Source: an uncultured Lachnoclostridium sp.
Lineage (GTDB): Bacteria > Bacillota > Clostridia > Lachnospirales > Lachnospiraceae
NCBI GenBank assembly: GCA_948330435.1
Contig: CAOJBY010000033.1
Span: forward strand, 1-35,589
Direction: 5' to 3'
Length of the DNA: 35,589 bases
Shown here: piece after piece, positions 32,286 through 35,589 of the stretch
Layout of the letters: each line of letters starts with the position of its first letter
How positions within the stretch are numbered: the first letter of the stretch is position 1
Translations under genes and position numbers: made by a program
The notes under the pieces: model-generated
The model's database searches: none
What the model was told of the DNA's origin: nothing
The model's input: the letters and a program-made list of their open reading frames with translations, nothing else

Positions 32286-33074
32286 ATGGAGAATGTGGAT
32301 AAATTAAGGAGATACCCTGCGGGCATACCTTTATGCCCAGAAAACATGGGCGAGTTAAGGAAACGCTGCACAGCGATTGTTGTGGCGGCGGGGCAGGGAA
32401 AACGCATGGGGGGCAGTGTGCAGAAACAATATCTGGAGCTTAAGGGAAAGCCCATTATCTACCATACCCTGGCGGCTTTTCAAAACTCCTCTCTGATTGA
32501 CAGCATTATTCTGGTTACAGGTTCAGAACAGATGGCCTGGTGCAGAGATGAACTGGTACATAAATACAATTTATCCAAGGTAGATACCATTACCACAGGC
32601 GGTACAGAACGATATGTCTCCGTATGGAATGGGCTGCAGGTGATTGAGGAGGATATGACACAGGCGGACCGGGAGGGGATTGTATTTATCCATGACGGAG
32701 TACGTCCTTTTGTAGATGATGAAATAATTGCACGAACCCTTAAGGCGGCTGAAACCTACGGGGCCTGTGTGGCGGCTATGCCTGTAAAAGAAACCATTAA
32801 GCTTGCAGATGAAAATAATTTTGTAAGCAGCACCCCCCAGCGAAACAGGGTTTGGGGGATTCAGACTCCCCAGGTATTTGACTTTCAGCTGCTCTACAGA
32901 GCTTACCAGACAGCGATGGAAAGTGGCCGTACAGATATGACGGATGATGCTATGATTGTAGAGAACTTTACAGATGTGAAAGTGAAATTAATAGAGGGTT
33001 CCTACGAAAATATTAAGATTACGACGCCGGAGGATCTGGAGATTGCGGAGGCGTTTTTACAGAGACACAGTTAA
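32286..33074 (+). CDS. ispD: 2-C-methyl-D-erythritol 4-phosphate cytidylyltransferase
   Basis: 262 residues; MEP-pathway enzyme joining CTP to methylerythritol phosphate. Core motifs: AIVVAAGQGKRMGGSVQKQYLELKGKPIIYHTL (from about residue 30), IVFIHDGVRPFVDDEII, GACVAAMPVKETIKLA, a late MTDDAMIVE. Residues 2-27 lie outside the normal family and are encoded by an interspersed repeat; ENVDKLRR and ENMGELRKR inside it are repeated peptides. The start at 32286 touches the tsaD stop; ATG 32346 would drop most of the extension but has no good ribosome site. Enzymatic core appears complete. Confidence 0.94.
   Translation: MENVDKLRRYPAGIPLCPENMGELRKRCTAIVVAAGQGKRMGGSVQKQYLELKGKPIIYHTLAAFQNSSLIDSIILVTGSEQMAWCRDELVHKYNLSKVDTITTGGTERYVSVWNGLQVIEEDMTQADREGIVFIHDGVRPFVDDEIIARTLKAAETYGACVAAMPVKETIKLADENNFVSSTPQRNRVWGIQTPQVFDFQLLYRAYQTAMESGRTDMTDDAMIVENFTDVKVKLIEGSYENIKITTPEDLEIAEAFLQRHS
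32291..32365 (+). repeat. Interspersed repeat (copy B) inside the ispD N-terminus
   Basis: 32313-32365 aligns with copy A (29811-29865) at about 43 positions with small gaps. 32291-32312 matches the tail of that unit a second time, so the unit is partly tandem. The open frame is kept through the repeat. Confidence 0.65.
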
Positions 33075-33126
33075 TTTTGTGAGTAATGATAAAGGGATAG
33101 AAGTTGTCTGATCTGTTCGGCTTTTA

Positions 33127-33187
33127 GGGGGCACAAAATAGGCAGGCTTTTTATGAGATCAAGTGTCTGGATATTTTGTTGTCCCCC
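33127..33187. repeat. Imperfect inverted repeat before the pseudogene stretch
   Basis: GGGGGCACAAAATA (33127-33140) pairs with TATTTTGTTGTCCCCC (33172-33187) apart from a short bulge, around a 31-nt loop. It lies between ispD and the SDR remnant. Otherwise 33075-33210 holds nothing recognisable. Confidence 0.4.
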
Positions 33188-33210
33188 AGATTATTTATGT
33201 ACTTTGCTGC

Positions 33211-33646
33211 TTAGAAGCAGGTAAATGCACCGTCAATAATGAAATCAGAGCCAGTGGTAAAGGAACCGGTATCTCCGGCCAGATAGACACAGATGGATTC
33301 AAGTTCTTCCGGTTTTCCCATACGTCCCATTGGAGCCATGGCATTCCACTGCTTGATTAAGGGAACAAGGGTGGGAGAGTTGAGTGTCAGCTCTGTTCCA
33401 ATGTATCCCGGGCTGATGCTGTTTACACAAACACCTCGTTTTGCCCACTCAATGGCAAGGAATTTGGTTTATTGAATAACACCAGTCCTGTTGCTGTCTT
33501 CTTTGCTACTTCATAGTCCAAATCTACAATTGCCACATCAGCACCTGCCTCAGCAAATGCGGTAGCGGTACATTTTCCGATCCCTCTTGCTGCACCCGTA
33601 ACAAATCCTTTTTTCCGTCCAGTCTCATTTTTTCGATAATGCCCAT
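33211..33646 (-). pseudogene. SDR-family dehydrogenase remnant
   Basis: Read on the minus strand from ATG 33646 (GGAGGACAACTATC upstream). The Rossmann start is recognisable (KKGFVTGAARGIGKCTATAFAEAGADVAIVDLDYE), but one A is missing in a run of six (33609-33614), breaking the frame. The middle of the gene, including the catalytic Tyr-x-x-x-Lys, is gone. Sequence resumes near 33470 in another frame (AIEWAKRGVCVNSISPGYIGTEL ... YLAGDTGSFTTGSDFIIDGAF) to a stop at 33211. About 145 codons remain of a usual ~250. It was an oxidoreductase of unknown substrate. Confidence 0.8.
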
Positions 33647-33698
33647 GATAGTTGTCCTCCTTATTTTCATGAAAACCATTTATTTTACTAATTCGACT

Positions 33699-34010
33699 CT
33701 ACTTATAAAATTCTGGTGCTTTTTTATAATTTTCAAACTCAATCGGATCGTGAGAATAAATCATTGTTGCATTGTTTGCCTGTTGTATTTTGTAAAGTTT
33801 TTCTACGCTCCTATTAAATCCCAATGTATCTAATACCAGGCCTGCCGGAATTGGTGGTATTTGAAACTGCTCATGCCTAAATATAGAATCACCAGGGAAT
33901 ATATAATTTCCGCTTTCCATTTCCAACATCATTGCCAAGCCGCCCGGAGTGTGCCCTGTCATTGTGAAAAGATGGACTCCGGGAAAAATTTTAGATAAGT
34001 AGTTGTTGAG
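33699..34010 (-). pseudogene. 5'-truncated metallo-beta-lactamase-fold hydrolase
   Basis: On the minus strand the frame reads LNNYLSKIFPGVHLFTMTGHTPGGLAMMLEM...FPGDSIFRHEQF...MIYSHDPIEFENYKKAPEF. This is the C-terminal third of an MBL hydrolase (the TGHTPGG, PGD and SHD metal-ligand regions), as in lactonase-type proteins. The N-terminal half with HxHxDH is absent, and no start codon occurs before an in-frame TAG near 34059-34061. An internal Met at 33962 gives an 87-codon open frame that is unlikely to be functional. The gene ends next to the ROK gene's upstream region. Confidence 0.7.
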
Positions 34011-34110
34011 AGGGAAAAAGCATGTTAAACTAAGTGTAATAGTTTTTGAAAAGACATACTAAAATATGAAAAGGTAGATTAATGTACTTGTACAAATTTG
34101 GAGAAGTTTT

Positions 34111-35246
34111 ATGAAAAAGAGTATCACACCCAATCAGATAAAGCAAAACAATCGAAACTTGATTTACCATATATATATGAAAAGCGAAAAGTTTCTCAAC
34201 AGGATATTTCTTATGATCTGCGGTTAAGCCGTCCTACCGTTATAACCAATCTGAATGTGCTGGAAAGTGAGGGGATGATTCGGAAAAGCGGACAGATTGA
34301 TACAGAGTTTGTAGGGCGAAAGGCGGCAGCTTATTCTATTGTTTCTGATTTTCGTGTCAGCATTGGAGTGGAAATTTTAAGAAAAGAGATAAAGATGATA
34401 GCCATTGATCTGTATGGGGACAAGATAGATCGCCTTGTATTTGAAATTGCCTATGAAAATCAGGATTCTTATTACCGTGCCATATGTGATAAGATATTAG
34501 AATTTAAGGAGTTGCTTCATGTTGCGGATGCTCAGCTTCTTGGCATTGGATTTTCTATGCAGGGACTGGTGTCTCCGGATCGAAAGACGATAGTTTATGG
34601 TGAAATACTGGGCTGTACGGGAATTACTATTGAAGCCTTTACCAAATATCTTCCTTATGCCTGCTCCTTTATTCATGATGCAGATAGTGCTGCTGTTTCG
34701 GAACTTTGGGTTTCGCCAGAATTAAAAGATGCTTTTTACCTTTCTATTAGCAAGCACTTGGGGGTGGCTATTATTTCCAAAGGAGAAATCCTGGCAGGGA
34801 AACATGGACATAGTTCTACGATTGAACATATTCAAATGGAGCCTGAAGGGGAGATTTGCTATTGCGGAAAACGTGGGTGTATGGAAACCCTTTGCTCTTT
34901 AGACTCTCTTTTAAAAGAAAGGGAAACTCCTGAAGAGCTTTTCCAGGAACTTCGAAGAGGGGAGTCATCTGCCGAAGAACGATGGGATGTATTCCTTTTG
35001 AATTTGGCCAAAGCACTTAATATGCTTCATCTGATTTTTGATACGGATTTTATTCTTGGTGGTTATTTGGCTTCCTATTTATGTGAAAAGGATCTTGCGT
35101 TTTTACATGAAAAGATACGGGAGATGACACCCTTTGCGGAAGCATCGGACTTTCTTTTGATTAGTAAAATGCCTCAGCATAATATAACTATAGGTGCCGC
35201 CTTGCCTTATATTCAAACGTTCCTGGATACGCTGCCGGAGGTGTAG
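34111..35246 (+). pseudogene. ROK family transcriptional regulator, frame broken at an (AT)5 tract
   Basis: ATG 34111 has GGAGAAG 7 nt upstream and reads MKKSITPNQIKQNNRNLIYHIY, the expected ROK-repressor N-terminus. It then runs out of frame at ATATATATAT (34169-34178). The +2-related frame continues YEKRKVSQQDISYDLRLSRPTVITNL (HTH) and a complete ROK sugar-sensor domain. That domain includes the zinc motif CGKRGCMETLC and FILGGYL near the C-terminus. Removing one AT joins the two parts perfectly. The shifted frame is also open from a TTG at 34098, without a ribosome site. NagC/XylR-type proteins repress sugar genes; its target is unknown. Confidence 0.8.
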
Positions 35247-35333
35247 AGAGTGTGGAGTTCGAATAGACCGGAATCATTCTTGTCAGTCAAAAAGTAAAGC
35301 GTATTTAAAAATTTTAAAATCCTAAAAAACTTG

Positions 35334-35362
35334 TTGACACAGGAAAATAAAGGTGTTACAAT
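35334..35362 (+). promoter_or_regulatory. tRNA promoter
   Basis: Consensus TTGACA (35334-35339), 17-nt spacer, TACAAT (35357-35362), 42 nt before the first tRNA. The rest of the 35247-35404 gap is AT-rich with no gene. Confidence 0.85.
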
Positions 35363-35404
35363 ACTAATCGTCGCCACGCAAAGGCGGTAGAAAAGTCAGA
35401 GTGT

Positions 35405-35490
35405 GGAGAGGTATCGAAGTGGTCATAACGAGGCGGTCTTGAAAACCGTTTGTCCGAAAGGGCGCATGGGTTCGAATCCCATCCTCTCCG
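35405..35490 (+). tRNA. tRNA-Ser (UGA anticodon)
   Basis: 86-nt class II tRNA with acceptor GGAGAGG/CCTCTCC, anticodon loop CTTGAAA (anticodon TGA at 35440-35442), a long variable arm (TTTGTCCGAAAGGGCGC) and a T-arm with GGTTCGAATCC. CCA is not encoded. It reads UCN codons, chiefly UCA. Confidence 0.97.
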
Positions 35491-35538
35491 TTTATTACCA
35501 CTAACAATATACCTATGATTTTGGAAATCGAGCATCTT

Positions 35539-35589
35539 GGAGAAGTACCCAAGCTGGCCGAAGGGGCTCCCCTGGAAAGGGAGTAGGTC
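35539..35589 (+). tRNA. tRNA-Ser (GGA anticodon), cut by the window end
   Basis: Starts GGAGAAGTACCCAAGCTGG with the usual D-arm. The anticodon stem is CTCCC/GGGAG around CTGGAAA (anticodon GGA at 35574-35576). The sequence ends in the variable arm, so T-arm and acceptor 3' side are outside the window. Tandem with the UGA tRNA, 48 nt downstream. Confidence 0.92.

Noticed and set aside
34098..34110. TTG at 34098 as the real start of the ROK gene, which would make it intact
   Set aside because: No ribosome site precedes it, and the 20-residue N-terminus it gives is unlike ROK repressors, while the other frame from ATG 34111 matches them well. Not fully excluded.
35364..35552. Minus-strand open frame across the tRNA-Ser genes (contains GEDGIRTHAPFRTNGFQDR)
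   Set aside because: This is the well-known false protein from the reverse complement of a tRNA-Ser gene; both tRNAs fold normally.
1..35589. CRISPR arrays, prophage genes, rRNA, intact insertion sequences
   Set aside because: No regularly spaced repeats, no phage or transposase protein and no rRNA sequence were seen on either strand.

Overview
The window is from a low-to-mid GC Firmicute, most likely a gut-type member of the Lachnospiraceae (Clostridia). The grounds are AGGAGG-type ribosome binding sites, sigma-A promoters, many ATGA/TAATG-coupled genes, split monodomain chromate transporters, a fused folB-folK, a PadR/DUF1700/DUF4097/PspC cassette and the hom/PGM-like kinase/lysC cluster. 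No database search was possible. Family names rest on motifs read from the translations.

Layout. 1-3317: LMW tyrosine phosphatase with terminator, then a PadR-led envelope cassette (PadR, DUF1700, DUF4097, PspC) behind an AT-rich palindromic promoter. 3382-4501: prfB with a programmed +1 frameshift, followed by a long perfect hairpin. 4770-8890: aspartate-family operon (ACT/HTH regulator, hom, PGM-like putative homoserine kinase, lysC). 8919-16892: a sugar locus. A DeoR repressor and FGGY kinase lie on the minus strand, divergent from a class II aldolase and a full ABC importer (lipoprotein, ATPase, two permeases). 16902-18034: two membrane proteins (DUF975-like, DUF4190-like) on the minus strand. 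18190-23727: tex, an AgrC-like kinase, a LytTR response regulator and a CPBP membrane protease. 23739-23881: a MITE-like element. 24287-28111: folate operon (folE, HD protein, folP, folBK) with two coupled chromate-transporter halves. 28164-32285: t6A tRNA-modification genes (tsaE, tsaB, tsaD) with rimI, a small Cys-rich protein and rnz. 32286-33074: ispD with a repeat-derived N-terminus. 33127-34058: a decaying stretch (SDR pseudogene, MBL fragment). 34111-35246: a ROK regulator whose reading frame is broken at an (AT)5 tract. 35405-end: two tRNA-Ser genes, the second cut by the window edge.

How genes work together. The sugar locus reads as import, phosphorylation and aldol cleavage of an unidentified sugar, with no isomerase present; its aldolase keeps the zinc histidines but differs at segments that bind substrate in known enzymes. 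The hom operon would take aspartate to homoserine phosphate if the PGM-like protein is the kinase. The folate operon has GTP cyclohydrolase, aldolase, pyrophosphokinase and pteroate synthase, with an HD hydrolase where the triphosphate-removing step would fit. The AgrC-like/LytTR/CPBP set has no visible peptide gene, but an AgrA-like tandem repeat lies in front of the CPBP gene.

Most worth a second look: the (AT)5 frameshift in the ROK gene, the MITE with an 8-bp target duplication, the repeat captured into ispD, the LytTR operator, and the sugar locus with its divergent aldolase.
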